A stretch of DNA of 64,000 nt from Pseudomonadota bacterium (GTDB taxonomy: Bacteria; Pseudomonadota; Gammaproteobacteria; Burkholderiales; Chitinibacteraceae): positions 62,001-126,000 of the forward strand of contig JAPLQI010000052.1 of assembly GCA_026399755.1 (NCBI GenBank), in the 5' to 3' direction. This document shows, in pieces, positions 16,732 to 26,155 of the stretch. Under the pieces are notes generated by a model. It had not been told where the DNA came from. It was given only the letters and a program-made list of their open reading frames with translations, and did no database searches. Position 1 is the first letter of the stretch. Each line of letters starts with the position of its first letter. Made by a program: the position numbers and the translations under genes.

Positions 16732-17178
16732 TTAAAACTCACCCATTTCTTTTAATTCACTGGCAACAATGGATGCAGCAGCCTGATTTAAAACTATCTG
16801 CGCGGCAATCAGTGCCATGCGATCAGAAGCAGTAAGCGCATGATATTGATCATCGGACTTACTTTTCCAAAACACTTCACTCTCAGTCGTTAAAGGCTGA
16901 ACAAAAGCCAGCATCAGATCGTCATCATCAAATGCATATTCCACTAGAGTAGTTTGATTTGAATCAGTGATTGTTTTCAATTTTGCGCTGGATGAGCTGA
17001 TTTTAACGTCAGGGTCATTGTGCTCAGCCTCAACAAACGCAATGCCCATTTGAGCGTCAAGACTCATACCCTCAGCTGAATATTCAATCACAAATTCTTC
17101 GCTGTATTCACCTAAATCAAAGTTAGCAAGCAAATCTTTCCAAAATACTTTATCCACCAATTCAAATGCTTTCGTCAT
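16732..17178 (-). CDS. Hypothetical acidic protein
   Basis: About 148 residues, acidic, with no signal peptide or membrane segment and no motif that I recognise. The sequence opens MTKAFELVDKVFWKDLLANF, has an acidic YAFDDDDLMLAF stretch near 90, and a C-terminal Ala-rich helix. I prefer the ATG at 17178, behind GGTGTGTGGAT, to a GTG two codons upstream. It is a single gene, convergent with the rbs operon. Confidence 0.7.
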   Translation of the reverse strand: MTKAFELVDKVFWKDLLANFDLGEYSEEFVIEYSAEGMSLDAQMGIAFVEAEHNDPDVKISSSSAKLKTITDSNQTTLVEYAFDDDDLMLAFVQPLTTESEVFWKSKSDDQYHALTASDRMALIAAQIVLNQAAASIVASELKEMGEF

Positions 17179-17245
17179 ATCCACACACCAAGCTAAAAAA
17201 TCACTTTAATTGAACAGGTATAAACATGCCAATATCTTTTTAACC

Positions 17246-18295
17246 TTAAATCTGCCCTAAAAACCAATTCACAATATAGAAATGGTCTTCAAACAACTCA
17301 GCTTCCATACGATTAAATTCAAATAACGGCACCCATTTAGCTCGCTCTGCATCATCCCCACCACGCACCTTAGGCAGTCCTTCGCCAGTGGGCGTTAGCT
17401 CAATTAAAAATGCATGGGTAATGGTTCGGCCACGTAATGATCGGTGAGGGTGATCGAATACCCGAGAAGAGCGAATCGAGCCTGCCAGCACCGGAGCAGG
17501 CACTTTTAAACGCGTTTCATCGCGCAGCTCGCGGATTACGGCATCTTTAACCAATTCATCCTGATTAATAAACCCCCCAGGTAATGCCCACAACCCACGC
17601 CCCGGTAAGTTTTTTCGCCGCACCAGTAAGATATGCCCAGAATGAATCACTACCGCATCCACGGTGACAAAAGTAGGTGGATGGGGGGCCGCCGACCACG
17701 CCCTGCGATAATCCTGCACAAAGCGCCATTCTGCTTCCAGATTGGCGTAAACATCCCCAGAGTGAAACGCTTGTAAATATGCATAGACAGGCGCAGGTAA
17801 TTTATCGGCGCAAAGCCCTGCCCCACCATCTGCAAATAGATTACGCCGCACTTGCGAGGCATGAATGCCGATGATTTCTGGCACTTCCACCCGTTGCCAT
17901 TGAGGGAAAAGATCGAGGTAATAGGTGTGCTTGCTGCGGCTGCTACCTACGATGCCCACTTTAAACTGCGCTTCGCGGCTGCCTAGGCTGGCGGTATCGA
18001 CCGCAATCACTTTATCCACGAGGCTTTGCACCTCGGTCACCCACTGCTGATCGTTATACATTCTGTCCGAGCAGCCCACGACAAACACTCTATCCTGCAT
18101 TTCTGACGGCAATGCCGCACGCAGCATCGCTTCGCGCTCAGGCACCGTCCAAGGGTTGCGCGGGTTTCTTGCCTGACGAGCCGAGCCGCAAATCACAATT
18201 AATTTGCCCGCCCGCTCTAAAGCCGCTTTAACCACCTGCAAATGCCCTAGATGAAAAGGCTGAAAGCGTCCAATAAATACGAGGTAATCCAGCAT
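17246..18295 (-). CDS. nadM: Bifunctional NMN adenylyltransferase / Nudix hydrolase
   Basis: A 349-residue cytoplasmic protein. Residues 1-175 are a nucleotidyltransferase domain with GRFQPFHLGHLQVV near 8 and GSSRSKHTYY near 116, which makes NAD from NMN and ATP. Residues 200-345 form a Nudix domain whose box runs GGFINQDE-x7-RELRDET, close to the consensus, and would hydrolyse ADP-ribose-like substrates. This two-domain architecture is known from Francisella and Synechocystis. It lies 120 bp downstream of nadA but behind the nadA terminator, so it is probably transcribed separately. Both genes act in NAD supply. Confidence 0.93.
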   Translation of the reverse strand: MLDYLVFIGRFQPFHLGHLQVVKAALERAGKLIVICGSARQARNPRNPWTVPEREAMLRAALPSEMQDRVFVVGCSDRMYNDQQWVTEVQSLVDKVIAVDTASLGSREAQFKVGIVGSSRSKHTYYLDLFPQWQRVEVPEIIGIHASQVRRNLFADGGAGLCADKLPAPVYAYLQAFHSGDVYANLEAEWRFVQDYRRAWSAAPHPPTFVTVDAVVIHSGHILLVRRKNLPGRGLWALPGGFINQDELVKDAVIRELRDETRLKVPAPVLAGSIRSSRVFDHPHRSLRGRTITHAFLIELTPTGEGLPKVRGGDDAERAKWVPLFEFNRMEAELFEDHFYIVNWFLGQI

Positions 18296-18370
18296 TATTC
18301 AATCACCCGTCATTTAATTTGATATCGGAAAGAAGCTCGAAAGAAACCACAAGCTTCGAACTTAAAAGGC

Positions 18371-18396
18371 AAAAAAAGGCGGGTAACACACCCGCC
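18371..18396 (-). terminator. Terminator after nadA
   Basis: Stem GGCGGGT (18378-18384) with ACCCGCC (18390-18396); read on the minus strand it is followed by seven T, 19 bp after the nadA stop. Confidence 0.8.
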
Positions 18397-18415
18397 CTTC
18401 TTTCTTAAATGCTGC

Positions 18416-19333
18416 TTACTGGTAATAACGCTTAGAGAATTCCAGCATGCGCTCGATTGGCAGGCGGGCATCATCCATTTGTTCAGCACTCAAGTAATCA
18501 ATACGTGTGCCCTCGCCCGCTTGGGCGCGTTTTACGGCATCAATGGTATTCATCTTCATATAAGGGCAGGAATTACACTGACAGCCCGCGTAAATCGGTG
18601 CTTGTTTGATATTTAGATCAGGGCGGGCAAGGCCCATATTGTAAAGAATGCCGTCTTCTGTTGCGACAAAGATGACCGCATCGGGCTCTTTATCAAAGGC
18701 CTTAATCCAGTTCAACATGCCCGATGTGGAGCCCACATAATCAGCCTGTTGCAACACAGGCAGCGGGCTTTCTGGGTGAGCAATCAGGTATTTAGCGCCT
18801 GCTACTGCTGCGAATGCTTCATCTAGCGCGGCTTGGTTGAATTTATCGTGCACTTCGCACACGGCGCTCCACAGCGGCATATCATAGCCATACTGGAAGT
18901 TTAAATAAGCGCCCATATTACGATCTGGCGAGAACGCCACCTTTTTACCTTCGGCATAAAGGCTGGCAATAATGTCATCTACATTACGGCTAGTGACAAT
19001 CCAATCGGATAAAGCCTTATGTTCGGCTGAGGAGTTAATATAAGAGACATGCACGTAATCTGCGTGCTCTTCACGCCATTTTTGTAAGGCGGTCACGTCG
19101 GTTTGAGTCACTAATGAACAAGTAGAGCCGCTGGCTGGTAAAATCACCTCGGCCTGCGGATTTAAAATTTTTGCGGTTTCAGCCATAAAACGCACGCCAG
19201 CAAACACAATGACATCTGCGCCGCATTCTTTTGCATATAAAGACAGCTCTAAGCTATCGCCGACTTTGTCGGCCATTTGTTGGATTTCAGGCTGGGTATA
19301 GTAATGTGCAAGTGTAACTACACGTTTGGACAT
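18416..19333 (-). CDS. nadA: Quinolinate synthase
   Basis: A 305-residue enzyme that condenses iminoaspartate with dihydroxyacetone phosphate to quinolinate, an early step of NAD synthesis, using a [4Fe-4S] cluster. Cluster cysteines are visible in SGSTCSLV, in SAVCEVHDKF and in CQCNSCPYMKMNT near the C-terminus. YTQPEIQ at the start and FVATEDGILYNM are family features. I chose the ATG at 19333 because TTGGAGG lies 8 bases upstream; a further 25 residues would need a poorer start. It precedes nadM on the same strand. Confidence 0.95.
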   Translation of the reverse strand: MSKRVVTLAHYYTQPEIQQMADKVGDSLELSLYAKECGADVIVFAGVRFMAETAKILNPQAEVILPASGSTCSLVTQTDVTALQKWREEHADYVHVSYINSSAEHKALSDWIVTSRNVDDIIASLYAEGKKVAFSPDRNMGAYLNFQYGYDMPLWSAVCEVHDKFNQAALDEAFAAVAGAKYLIAHPESPLPVLQQADYVGSTSGMLNWIKAFDKEPDAVIFVATEDGILYNMGLARPDLNIKQAPIYAGCQCNSCPYMKMNTIDAVKRAQAGEGTRIDYLSAEQMDDARLPIERMLEFSKRYYQ

Positions 19334-19608
19334 GGGAGTTCCTCCAAGATAAAGCCGCCGTCTACCCGGCAGCAAGATATAAATTAATGGCTTGCCGACG
19401 ATCAACACTCTGCTAGTTTCCCTAGCAAAACGTCAGCAACGCATAAGCGTACCATAATTTAGCCTTTAAATATCAAGCAACTACCGATTTACTGCACCTT
19501 TTAGCTAAAAAAAACGCGGATAGCGCTTGACGAAGTAGGGCCTCATCTTCATAATGCGACTCCTCTTCTGGTGCAACAGCAGAAAAGAAAACGCAACAAA
19601 ACAGCGAT

Positions 19609-19684
<76 letters not shown>

Positions 19685-19709
19685 GTAATACCGATGTAGA
19701 TGTGCAGAT

Positions 19710-19785
<76 letters not shown>

Positions 19786-19821
19786 CTCATTTGCTTCGTT
19801 GTTGTACAATGCATGATGTAT

Positions 19822-19897
<76 letters not shown>

Positions 19898-19939
19898 AAT
19901 TTTAAAAATAAAGAAAATACCCTTTTTTTTAGTAACCAT

Positions 19940-20013
19940 GGCGGAGTAGCAAAATGGTTATGCAGCGGCTTGCAAAGCCGTCTACGCCGGTTCGATTCCG
20001 GCCTCCGCCTCCA
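19940..20013 (+). tRNA. tRNA-Cys(GCA)
   Basis: A 74-nt cloverleaf, acceptor GGCGGAG/CTCCGCC, anticodon loop TTGCAAA (GCA), discriminator T and CCA encoded. Confidence 0.95.
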
Positions 20014-20059
20014 GTACCAGCTCGTTGAAAGTGAAAGAAACAAGTCGTTATTGCTTGTA

Positions 20060-20143
20060 GCCCGGGTGGTGAAATTGGTAGACACAAGGGACTTAAAATC
20101 CCTCGCTTATGGCGTATCGGTTCAAGTCCGATCCCGGGCACCA
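20060..20143 (+). tRNA. tRNA-Leu(TAA), prophage attachment site
   Basis: An 84-nt class II tRNA, acceptor GCCCGGG/CCCGGGC, anticodon loop CTTAAAA (TAA), short variable arm and CCA encoded. The part from 20090 onward is repeated at 59407, so a prophage has used its 3' part for integration while leaving this copy whole. Confidence 0.97.
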
Positions 20144-20162
20144 CACTCAAACAGTAAAACTT
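20090..20162. repeat. attL, 73-bp direct repeat
   Basis: Positions 20090-20162 are identical to 59407-59479; after one mismatch another 40 bp match (20164-20203). The repeat covers the anticodon-to-CCA part of tRNA-Leu and its downstream terminator, so integration regenerates a complete tRNA. Confidence 0.95.
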
Positions 20163-20164
20163 CA

Positions 20165-20197
20165 AACCCGCATGCCACAAGGCTTAGCGGGTTTTTT
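20165..20197 (+). terminator. Terminator of the tRNA cluster
   Basis: AACCCGC (20165-20171) pairs with GCGGGTT (20187-20193), with an inner GCC/GGC pair, followed by a T-run. It is duplicated at attR. Confidence 0.75.
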
Positions 20198-20213
20198 GTT
20201 GCCAGTCGCCCAT

Positions 20214-20243
20214 GAAAAAAGCCGGAAAGATTCCGGCTTTTCT
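20214..20243. terminator. Terminator between attL and integrase
   Basis: AAAAAGCCGGAA, AGA loop, TTCCGGCTTTT. A decayed version follows the attR copy. It can end the leftward integrase transcript. Confidence 0.8.
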
Positions 20244-20254
20244 GATTACATTCT

Positions 20255-20284
20255 GTTCCGCAAAAATGACGCTGTTCCGCAAAA
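20255..20284. promoter_or_regulatory. Putative integrase arm-type sites, left end
   Basis: GTTCCGCAAAA occurs twice as a direct repeat (20255-20265 and 20274-20284, 19 bp apart) between the att core and the integrase gene. The same 10-mer is found at the other end at 59292-59301 and inverted at 59352-59363. This placement fits arm-type sites bound by the integrase N-terminal domain. Confidence 0.6.
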
Positions 20285-20290
20285 CCTAAA

Positions 20291-21349
20291 TTATCGAGTG
20301 GGATTGACCAGTTTTCCAACCCTGTGCCTCACGTAATTACTAGTCATCACTTCAGTGGTATGGCCAAGCAGATCCTTTGCCTTTCCCATCCCTCCAGACA
20401 TCTCTTTTTCAGTACCCGCTTTAGCTCGTAAATCCCTAAATTGCCACTTCTGGCCAGATGCCTCCCGTGCCTTATCAAACTTCCATCTCAGCTTGGAGGC
20501 GGTTAATGGCAACCCATCAAGATCTACTAGCAATTTCAAGCTACGCACATTGTGCTGGTGTTTACGGTCTACAATCCGTTTCAGTAAAAGCTCAAGCTCG
20601 CCAATAATAGAGATCCGCAGCTTAGTCCCCGTTTTATTTTGCGTGAGCCATAGCTCCCCGTTTTTAATATCCGTTTCAGAAAACTTCAATACGTCAGCCA
20701 GCCGCTGACCCGTTAGCCAGGCTAGATCCAGCGCCTCCTGTAGTGCATCGTCCGCCTTGTTATAGACCGCCATATATTCAGGACCGTCTACATATACATC
20801 ACGCCCCTCTTCTTTATAACCAGAGATTCCCTGGCAAGGATTGGGCCTGTTTGTATAACCCCAATTTCGTGCTGAATTCCAAATATGCGAAAACAACGCT
20901 TTTTCACGGTTAGCTCGTACTTGCCCATTACCAGCATTAGGCCGCCCGTTTTCTATATTCTTTTTTACCGCCTCCCTAACCCGCCAATCCATATATTGCC
21001 GAATATTAATCGGTTGAATACCATCAAGGGGTGCGGGTGGATCATTAAAGAAGGCCAATAACTTCACCAACTCACGCAAATTATCCTTTTGAGTAGCTGC
21101 AGCCTTCGTTGGCAATACTTCACGAATATATCGATCTGCCGCGTCTTTAAATGTCACCACAACAAAATGCTGCTCGCTGCTTTGCTCTAAATCCGCCCAT
21201 TTCTTTACGGCCGCAATATAGTCACACCCCAACGGGATCTCTTTTCTTGGTTTGCCACCGGCATCGTAGTAGTACCAAATTTTCTCACCACGATGCCGCG
21301 CACGCATTCGCACAGGCAAATTCTTATTTTTTGTAGCGGTACGGCCCAT
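20291..21349 (-). CDS. int: Prophage integrase, tyrosine recombinase
   Basis: A 352-residue site-specific recombinase adjacent to attL. The N-terminal 60 residues resemble an arm-binding domain and a core-binding region follows. The catalytic domain shows Arg in TGQRLADV, Lys in QNKTGTK, an Arg-x-x-Arg variant (FRDLRAKAG), His in LLGHTTEVM and the nucleophile Tyr in SNYVRHR. The first box residue is Arg where His is commoner, which is known in phage integrases. Location next to tRNA-Leu makes it the integrase of this prophage. Confidence 0.93.
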   Translation of the reverse strand: MGRTATKNKNLPVRMRARHRGEKIWYYYDAGGKPRKEIPLGCDYIAAVKKWADLEQSSEQHFVVVTFKDAADRYIREVLPTKAAATQKDNLRELVKLLAFFNDPPAPLDGIQPINIRQYMDWRVREAVKKNIENGRPNAGNGQVRANREKALFSHIWNSARNWGYTNRPNPCQGISGYKEEGRDVYVDGPEYMAVYNKADDALQEALDLAWLTGQRLADVLKFSETDIKNGELWLTQNKTGTKLRISIIGELELLLKRIVDRKHQHNVRSLKLLVDLDGLPLTASKLRWKFDKAREASGQKWQFRDLRAKAGTEKEMSGGMGKAKDLLGHTTEVMTSNYVRHRVGKLVNPTR

Positions 21350-21359
21350 AAATCACTTT

Positions 21360-21605
21360 TTAACTGGAAATTACACGAGGAACCCATACAGGCTTTATAG
21401 ATGCTGCTTCAGCCTTTCTACCTTCAATAGCTGAGCGTGTCACGACTGGCGCGCCACGAGCGTTTACCCAGAAGGCAATGCCAACCGACCTCAACCACGC
21501 ACACTGCAACTCTTCACGACTTAATCCGCGCCGGCCGATGCTGACTCCCGTCAACTCGACCAGCTCGGATTTATTTAAAAACAACCCACTTGCTTGAACC
21601 AGCAT
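21360..21605 (-). CDS. DUF4224-type small phage protein (possible excisionase/regulator)
   Basis: An 81-residue protein immediately upstream of int. Its LNKSELVELTGV start and AWLRSVGIAFWVNARGAPVVTRSAIEG middle match what I recall of DUF4224, small proteins next to phage integrases. The position suggests a role in excision, but no winged-helix motif is evident to prove it. It runs in the same direction as int and ends 10 bp before it. Confidence 0.75.
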   Translation of the reverse strand: MLVQASGLFLNKSELVELTGVSIGRRGLSREELQCAWLRSVGIAFWVNARGAPVVTRSAIEGRKAEAASIKPVWVPRVISS

Positions 21606-21615
21606 ATCCGACCCG

Positions 21616-21834
21616 CTATTTGGACTTATTAGTAATTTCTTTCTTTTTTTCCCATGCTGCGATTTCTTTTTCCGTCATAAACATATAACAGTTGCAGCCG
21701 CAGTCTGGGCAAACGTGGGTGCGTGTAATATTTCCCGAATAACACGTCGCCAGATCCCCCTCATAGCCACGCCACTTACATCTAGTTCTGCCGCATCGAA
21801 TAGGGGCAGTTCCCCATTTAGGTCTATCTCGCAT
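21616..21834 (-). CDS. Small zinc-ribbon phage protein
   Basis: A 72-residue protein with Cys at RCGRTRCKW near 14-19 and CPDCGCNC near 42-49, which could form a zinc ribbon. A Lys/Glu-rich tail follows. The function is unknown. It lies in the early leftward operon between the primase-helicase and the DUF4224 gene. Confidence 0.7.
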   Translation of the reverse strand: MRDRPKWGTAPIRCGRTRCKWRGYEGDLATCYSGNITRTHVCPDCGCNCYMFMTEKEIAAWEKKKEITNKSK

Positions 21835-21856
21835 TTGAATTTTTTCCCTCGGTTAT

Positions 21857-24628
21857 TTACTGCTGTTGTCCTGGTACACCTTCAAATTTAAAAGGCGTGG
21901 CGTGGAGGCCGAAGCGCTCTAATTGCTTCAGACTTAATGCGGTCATGTGAGCAACGCGACGATTATTAAGGCTACGCTCGACGCCATCTTTTAAGATCAC
22001 CCCAGCGCTGGCCAACTGCTTCTTCAGCACTCGATCGCTTTTCACCGGCAACCCGTTCCACTTCTCACGCAGGGCTGGTTTGCCGCTGATGTGATCCATG
22101 ATGTGGCCGGTGCGGATGCATAAAACGTCCTCATCCTCGCCGTCCTTATTCTTTTCGGTGCTCCATTGATATGGATGGCGGTATTCGCCTGCGGCCAGCT
22201 CAGAAAGAATGATTTCCATAATCCAGACCCATGGCTCCCGATCGGCGTCGGTTTCGCCGATGTGCAGATTCATTTCATGGAGCAAATCTGTAGGAAAGCC
22301 GCCCCAGCTATCGGGCAGGCCAGCAAACTCAGTCAGTAATTTCCATGCCGTCAGTACAGCGGCGTAGTTTTGCGTCATCCGTGTAGCGCCATCGTCACTG
22401 GCCGGTGCGCGGCTGCCATTACTGCAGAATGCTTTGGCCTCTTCAAAGCGGGCGTTTACACGGGCTTTGTCGAGTTTGGATAAAAACTGAAGCCACTGCT
22501 TAACGGGGAAGCGCGGCAAGGTGTCGGAAATAGGTGCGCCCTTCTTATGGCTTAACTCGGTACGCACGATCTTGCCGATCAAGCTGCGGATCGGCACATC
22601 CTCACCGGCCAGCATCACCGGTGCAGAAAGCAGGTACTCAGTCATCTCGCTGCCACGCCGGCTAACGGTGTACTGATAGTTTTCCTGCAGCATGGCTACT
22701 GCCTTATCGATAATGTCCTGGCGACGAGCAGACAACTCTTCCCAACCAATTGGGTGACTGGTGTGGCTGATGCTGGTCAGCAAACGAAACTCTGACTGTA
22801 GTGATTGGCCAGACAGCATGGTAAAAGCGATCGCCCGCTCCAGCTTTTTAATCAGCGTGGATTTACCCGCGCCTTTATTCGCCTGCATTTGCATATGTGG
22901 CCAGAAGCCCAAAAACGCTTTTAAGTGCCCGCCCAAGCCCCAAACCAGCGCCAAAGTTGCAGCGTTTTGCTTCATGGTTGCACCAAACGCCTCGATCACT
23001 GCACGGGCGTCGGCCACTTGGCCAGAGGGAAAACTCAGCTTGTTATAGGGGCATTGCTTTTCCGGATCAGTGAAATAGCAATCTGTGCCCTCGTTCACCG
23101 TCAACTGCCCTTCACGCCATGCAAGGCCAACATAATTAACTGCTCTACGTGAGCCAATTTGTGACGTGCGCTCAAGGACATTGACCATGCGCTTAAAATT
23201 AGCCGGCGAATAAATAGGGCCGAATTTCTCCCACTTAGTCACGTTATGCAGATCCTCATCGGCAAAAACGCGGCGCAGCAGCTCTGGCCCGTGCCGTGGC
23301 ACTTGAACTGATATTGAGAACTGCACATTAGGGGCGCTGTCCGGATCGCCAGTCATTGTGGCGCTGGCGCTTTGGATGGTGACGCGGGACAAGCTGGCCA
23401 CGCGGAAACCGCATAAATCGACGATCTCAATTTCCTTAGGGGGTTCGTCATCCGTTGGCGCAGAGACTTTCGTCACTATCTGAGTGTGGTCATCTTTAAC
23501 CCGGAATTTCCAATACACATGGAAGTCATGAGCCGGTAAATACACACGTTTTTTTCCAGGCTTTTCGTCTTTAGCCGTTAAGCCGGGGATCAGCCACTCT
23601 TCAATCACTTTAAGCGTACGAGCTGTATTTTGAGCACCATCGGCCTGCAACTTATCATTCAAGTCGCAACCTTCATCCCAACCATGCTGATCAACAAAGA
23701 GAGCAGGAATATCCAGCACGGTTAAAGCCTCGTGCAAATCCCAAGCCGCCTTCAGCCCTGGGCGAAAACCAGTGCGCTCATTAATCTTGTCCGCATGGTC
23801 TAGGCAAATCCGAATCTGCTTGCCGCGCGCCCAGCCCCAATCCAATACACCTATATTGGCCACGCCGCGCAGAGCAAAAGCTGCAATATGACGCTCATTG
23901 GGGAATGCTGTTTCTACTGACAGCGCATTAATCGGACTTTCTGTGATGTAAACCGTGCGCGCTGCGAGCAGGCGCTTGATATCGCTGGTCCAGCCATAGC
24001 CTAGTTTTTCGCCCTGGCATGTGGTTTTGTTCCCACCATTAAGGGAGGGGTCGATGTAGCGCAAATCAACCGCAACCACTCTGCCCGGATTCAGCGTTTT
24101 AACAATAAACGCCGCTGCTGGGCCACCATGGCCCAGCTCACCAGGTGCGGCTTTAGTGCTGGTCCAATCATTAAAGCCTATTGTTTTATTTTTTAATGCA
24201 CTTTCAATTACAGGTAATGCAATACCACGAGATTGCAAATAGGCAATAACCGGATCGGTTTGAATAGCGCATTTATCTGCAACATGCTCAGCAAGGCTTT
24301 TTTCTTGCACCGGCTTATCTTTTGTATCAAAAGGAATGCCATACCATTCATGCAATAATTTCATAGCCTCTGCAGTATCAAATGCTTTACCGCTATAAAT
24401 GACTAAATCAATAATGCTGCCTTTGGCATTTGGCGCACCTTCATTACTCCAATCTTTAAATCCTTGCTCTCCATCTTTTGTGAATATAGATAAAGAAGGT
24501 GTGGCATCTTTATGTGCCGGAGAATGCCACAGAAATTTATTGCCCCCATTTCCTCTTTTTAACCCGAGAAATTTTTCGGCAAGGTCCTCAATATCTATCT
24601 GGCGTTTTAATTCTTGAATGCTGGCCAT
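21857..24628 (-). CDS. Phage primase-helicase (DUF927-like)
   Basis: A 923-residue replication protein. Residues about 1-110 resemble the primase zinc-binding domain (WHSPAHKDATPSLSIF, then GSIIDLV) but lack the usual cysteines. A TOPRIM-like segment has VYITESPINALS near 225 and RICLDHADK near 275. The C-terminal half is a DUF927-type ATPase with Walker A NKGAGKSTLIKK near 583. Such fusions prime and unwind phage DNA. It is the only replication gene that I recognise in the prophage. Confidence 0.85.
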   Translation of the reverse strand: MASIQELKRQIDIEDLAEKFLGLKRGNGGNKFLWHSPAHKDATPSLSIFTKDGEQGFKDWSNEGAPNAKGSIIDLVIYSGKAFDTAEAMKLLHEWYGIPFDTKDKPVQEKSLAEHVADKCAIQTDPVIAYLQSRGIALPVIESALKNKTIGFNDWTSTKAAPGELGHGGPAAAFIVKTLNPGRVVAVDLRYIDPSLNGGNKTTCQGEKLGYGWTSDIKRLLAARTVYITESPINALSVETAFPNERHIAAFALRGVANIGVLDWGWARGKQIRICLDHADKINERTGFRPGLKAAWDLHEALTVLDIPALFVDQHGWDEGCDLNDKLQADGAQNTARTLKVIEEWLIPGLTAKDEKPGKKRVYLPAHDFHVYWKFRVKDDHTQIVTKVSAPTDDEPPKEIEIVDLCGFRVASLSRVTIQSASATMTGDPDSAPNVQFSISVQVPRHGPELLRRVFADEDLHNVTKWEKFGPIYSPANFKRMVNVLERTSQIGSRRAVNYVGLAWREGQLTVNEGTDCYFTDPEKQCPYNKLSFPSGQVADARAVIEAFGATMKQNAATLALVWGLGGHLKAFLGFWPHMQMQANKGAGKSTLIKKLERAIAFTMLSGQSLQSEFRLLTSISHTSHPIGWEELSARRQDIIDKAVAMLQENYQYTVSRRGSEMTEYLLSAPVMLAGEDVPIRSLIGKIVRTELSHKKGAPISDTLPRFPVKQWLQFLSKLDKARVNARFEEAKAFCSNGSRAPASDDGATRMTQNYAAVLTAWKLLTEFAGLPDSWGGFPTDLLHEMNLHIGETDADREPWVWIMEIILSELAAGEYRHPYQWSTEKNKDGEDEDVLCIRTGHIMDHISGKPALREKWNGLPVKSDRVLKKQLASAGVILKDGVERSLNNRRVAHMTALSLKQLERFGLHATPFKFEGVPGQQQ

Positions 24629-24682
24629 TTGCGGCTAATCTTTTTTTAAGAGTGAATCGGTCAAACCAAGTGAGCCTCCCAG

Positions 24683-25078
24683 CTACTCAGTCTGAAACGC
24701 CATATCTGGCGTAATGCCACAACGTGCGCCACTGCTACTATTGAGAATCCAAATCGCATCACTACCGACAGCAAGTCGCGCCGGCTGAATGCGCCATGGA
24801 TTAGCATCGAGATGAATTAAATTACGCACCGTGCGGCAATGCATGCCGTCATCAACACAAACCGGTAAATCCATAGAAATCGGCGTTTCGATAACAGTTA
24901 AAGCCTCGTGATAGCTAACAGGGCAGCCATCTACAAGCTGACGCAGATCACCGCTCACCAGCGTAATCGGCACAACCAGCAGCGTGCCATCGCCCGCCGC
25001 GATCACATGGCCATAGCAGCGATACAGCACATCATTGGCGGCAAAAGGGCGCAGTTGATCAAGTGTCAGCGTGTTCAT
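24683..25078 (-). CDS. Hypothetical early phage protein
   Basis: 131 residues from an ATG at 25078 behind AGGTCAG; an upstream start would overlap the previous gene. The sequence shows no recognised domain. YHEALTVIETPISMDLPVC and a middle hydrophobic TLLVVPITLV suggest a small globular fold. It follows the 137-residue gene by 7 bp in the early operon. Confidence 0.65.
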   Translation of the reverse strand: MNTLTLDQLRPFAANDVLYRCYGHVIAAGDGTLLVVPITLVSGDLRQLVDGCPVSYHEALTVIETPISMDLPVCVDDGMHCRTVRNLIHLDANPWRIQPARLAVGSDAIWILNSSSGARCGITPDMAFQTE

Positions 25079-25085
25079 ATCTGAC

Positions 25086-25499
25086 CTATTCGCCCTTGGC
25101 CCACGCCACAGCGTCGGAAATCGCACAATCTAAACGCTCATGAAAAAACCACCGGCCAGCCGCCCGAAACTTAATGGCGATGTGCTCTGGGCGCACCATT
25201 TGCTCCACACGAATCAACCAGCCAAACTTGCCCGTTTCTAGCAGCCACTGACAAACCTGATCATCCGTTTTGACGATCAGCTGAGAGTTTCCTAAAGCCG
25301 CAGCAATATGAGGGCTTTCCTCATAAATGCATTCGGCCAATGTGGCTGGCAGCATCGACCAAGTCGCAATGAGCCCGGTATGAAAAGTGTGATCCACAAT
25401 TAAAGCCGCATCACCCAACATGGTCTGGCATTGCAATACAGTTTTTTGCGGCAGCATAGAGGGTGAAGTCAATTCAAAAGCCATATCATTTAGTTTCAT
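25086..25499 (-). CDS. Hypothetical early phage protein
   Basis: 137 residues from the ATG at 25499, which has a strong AGGGAGAG ribosome-binding site. It contains no motif that I can name; WLIRVEQMVRPEHIAIKFRAAGRWFFHERLD is the most distinctive region. It is in the early leftward operon with tight spacing. Confidence 0.65.
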   Translation of the reverse strand: MKLNDMAFELTSPSMLPQKTVLQCQTMLGDAALIVDHTFHTGLIATWSMLPATLAECIYEESPHIAAALGNSQLIVKTDDQVCQWLLETGKFGWLIRVEQMVRPEHIAIKFRAAGRWFFHERLDCAISDAVAWAKGE

Positions 25500-25524
25500 G
25501 TTTTCTCTCCCTGAGATACACAAA

Positions 25525-25740
25525 TCAATTAAATAGCGGATCACGATTTGCAACACTTAAAAGATGATCTTCAACGGATCGCCTGATTTGGCGCAGCTTT
25601 AATTGCTCGGCGCTTATTCTTTCTTTTTCGGCATCCATCGTGGTTTGAATTAATGGCTTAGCAACAATAAAGGTGCGCCACTTAGAATTAACCTGCAGTT
25701 GCTGATGCGCTTGGGGTTTGTGGGCTTTAGCTCTACTCAT
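25525..25740 (-). CDS. Hypothetical small basic phage protein
   Basis: 71 residues, basic at the N-terminus (SRAKAHKPQAHQQLQ) with a helical Glu/Arg-rich second half. It overlaps the preceding gene by 4 bp (ATGA), so it is coupled to it. No family recognised. Confidence 0.6.
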   Translation of the reverse strand: MSRAKAHKPQAHQQLQVNSKWRTFIVAKPLIQTTMDAEKERISAEQLKLRQIRRSVEDHLLSVANRDPLFN

Positions 25741-26120
25741 TTCTTAGCCTGCTCTCTAACTAATGCCATATTTTCAATATCCCAATCTGCCGCCAATTGT
25801 TCAAAAATTGCAGATCCGTTTTCAAAGTAACAATGCACTTCTCTTTTAGGGGAAGAGTCCATTTTCAAGACAGCAATACAATCAGGAAAAATAGGCGCAT
25901 CGATACCACGAAGCTCACGTAAATCGAGAGGGAAGCGGTAACCGTTATAAAGAGCCAATAAAAACCGAGCGACTGATTTACATTGCCCCGAATTTCCCTG
26001 GGCAATGGCAAATAAGCGTTTTAATGCCGGAACGCCCTCTTCATGTGCTTTTTCTCGCTCAGCACGAAAAGCTGCCATTTGTTGAAAATGTTGATTCATT
26101 ACAGAGTTTCCACCTTCCAT
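25737..26120 (-). CDS. DUF7673-like phage protein
   Basis: 127 residues. The stretch LKRLFAIAQGNSGQCKSVARFLLALYNG followed by RFPLDLRELRGID and DCIAVLKMD resembles a phage- and plasmid-borne family that I know as DUF7673, function unknown. The start at 26120 has an AGGAGG five bases upstream; a Met seven residues in is the alternative. Confidence 0.7.
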   Translation of the reverse strand: MEGGNSVMNQHFQQMAAFRAEREKAHEEGVPALKRLFAIAQGNSGQCKSVARFLLALYNGYRFPLDLRELRGIDAPIFPDCIAVLKMDSSPKREVHCYFENGSAIFEQLAADWDIENMALVREQAKK

Positions 26121-26155
26121 AACAACCTCCTAAATACAGGGTCCGCCTGCTCGGT